Position numbers and translations under genes: made by a program. From DATBWZ01 sp036514535 (GTDB lineage: Bacteria > JAMCPX01 > DATBWZ01), in NCBI GenBank assembly GCA_036514535.1, contig DATBWZ010000067.1, forward strand, positions 1 to 15,629: DNA of 15,629 nt, read 5' to 3'. The notes below the pieces were generated by a model that saw only the letters and a list, made by a program, of their open reading frames with translations, ran no database searches and was not told where the DNA came from. Of this stretch, positions 15,162 through 15,629 are shown piece after piece (positions within the stretch are counted from its first letter, which is position 1; each line of letters starts with the position of its first letter).

Positions 15162-15629
15162 TTATTCTTTTTGATCCCCCTTATTACCAAGACAGTGTTT
15201 TCTGCACTCCTCGGGCGACATTTGTGAGCAGGATGAATGCATTCCTGAATGAACGCATTCGCCAGCGTTTTTGCTGAACAGATTCTCGGGCAAAGTGAAT
15301 GCTGATATGAGCAATACAAAATACAGAATTGCGGTTGCTGAGATAATCCGCCGTGGAATTTTGAGCCTCCTGTCGTCCCTATCCGGCTCAATTAACCTCA
15401 CTACCCTTGATTCCAGAAGGCTCTTTGAATCAAGGTTCGCAAAGGATGCTACAGGCAGAATTAGACCACCGGTACTGCTTACCTTAAGAAGGGCGCTTTT
15501 ACCGGAAAATTCCATCAATCCCTTAACAACAGCATCGGATATTTCTTTCGTAAATTTTTCCTTATCAATAGCAGCAGTATATAAATAGGCATTATCCGGG
15601 TTTTTCCCCTTTTTTATCAGCCCCTTGTT
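15162..15629 (-). CDS. M56 (BlaR1/MecR1-like) membrane peptidase, C-terminal fragment with Cys/His-rich tail
   Basis: The frame is open to the right edge (155 codons visible), so the N-terminal part, including any HExxH zinc site, is outside. The visible part fits the end of an M56 peptidase domain: KGLMEFSGKSALLKVSSTGG, then LESRVVRLIEPDRDDRR, then a last membrane helix (about 95-113 of the fragment). In BlaR1 and MecR1 this helix leads to an extracytoplasmic sensor domain. Here only about 40 residues remain, with C125, H127, M130, H131, C134, M137, C142, H145 and C146, a plausible metal site. In family members the peptidase inactivates a BlaI-type repressor. Upstream of a copper operon by 60 bp, it may act as a copper sensor-protease; this is inference. 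The family call is moderate because it rests on a fragment. Confidence 0.65.
   Translation of the reverse strand, partial: NKGLIKKGKNPDNAYLYTAAIDKEKFTKEISDAVVKGLMEFSGKSALLKVSSTGGLILPVASFANLDSKSLLESRVVRLIEPDRDDRRLKIPRRIISATAILYFVLLISAFTLPENLFSKNAGECVHSGMHSSCSQMSPEECRKHCLGNKGDQKE

Noticed and set aside
15149..15391. A minus-strand 80-codon frame overlapping the M56 fragment in another phase
   Set aside because: It overlaps the M56 C-terminal frame, which has a membrane helix and family-like sequence and stays open to the edge.
1..15629. CRISPR array, tRNA, rRNA, integrase or transposase gene
   Set aside because: No regularly spaced direct repeats, no RNA gene sequences and no recombinase-like protein were seen on either strand.

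Overview
The window comes from a Gram-negative, lipopolysaccharide-type bacterium of low to moderate GC content (roughly 40% by eye). Outer-membrane barrel proteins, OmpA, a TolC-type channel, an RND pump and a c-type cytochrome all point to a double membrane. The mix of c-di-GMP enzymes, a CehA/McbA-type PHP hydrolase, YHS and heavy-metal-binding domains, and short palindromic repeats of the GTAGGGGC and GAAGCAATCTC types fits an environmental Nitrospirota- or Desulfobacterota-like genome. No rRNA or marker gene is present, so this placement is an inference.

Layout. One plus-strand gene, cut by the left edge (1-1422, PHP metallohydrolase), converges on a minus-strand block that fills the rest. 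Reading the minus strand in the direction of transcription (right to left): a right-edge fragment of an M56 (BlaR1/MecR1-like) membrane peptidase with a Cys/His/Met-rich tail; a 60-bp gap with a dyad between promoter-like hexamers; a cytochrome c fused to a heavy-metal-binding domain; a TolC/CusC-like channel; a CusB-like adaptor with two N-terminal heavy-metal-binding domains; a CusA-like RND pump; an outer-membrane protein with a His/Met tail, overlapping cusA by ATGA; a repeat-bearing gap; an HD-GYP protein with a C-terminal YHS domain; an OmpA protein with two carboxypeptidase-regulatory-like repeats; a membrane GGDEF diguanylate cyclase; and an AzgA-type purine permease that ends in a hairpin shared with the convergent PHP gene.

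How it works together. The right half is a copper/silver efflux operon of the Cus type. The pump, adaptor and channel form a tripartite exporter. The cytochrome c-HMBD protein occupies the place where a CusF-like chaperone might be expected, and the barrel protein adds a periplasmic metal-binding tail. The M56 fragment suggests control by a BlaI/CopY-type repressor lying beyond the right edge. Almost every protein of the operon carries a Cys/His/Met-rich appendage. The left half is a signalling and envelope cluster: a cyclase, an HD-GYP protein whose HDxGK motif reads HDVGN, and OmpA.

The most unusual structure is a set of short palindromic repeats at or inside the gene junctions of the copper operon. 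Two related copies lie in frame in the N-terminal coding parts of adjacent genes, so both leader regions contain the identical octapeptide GVQNFGPL.
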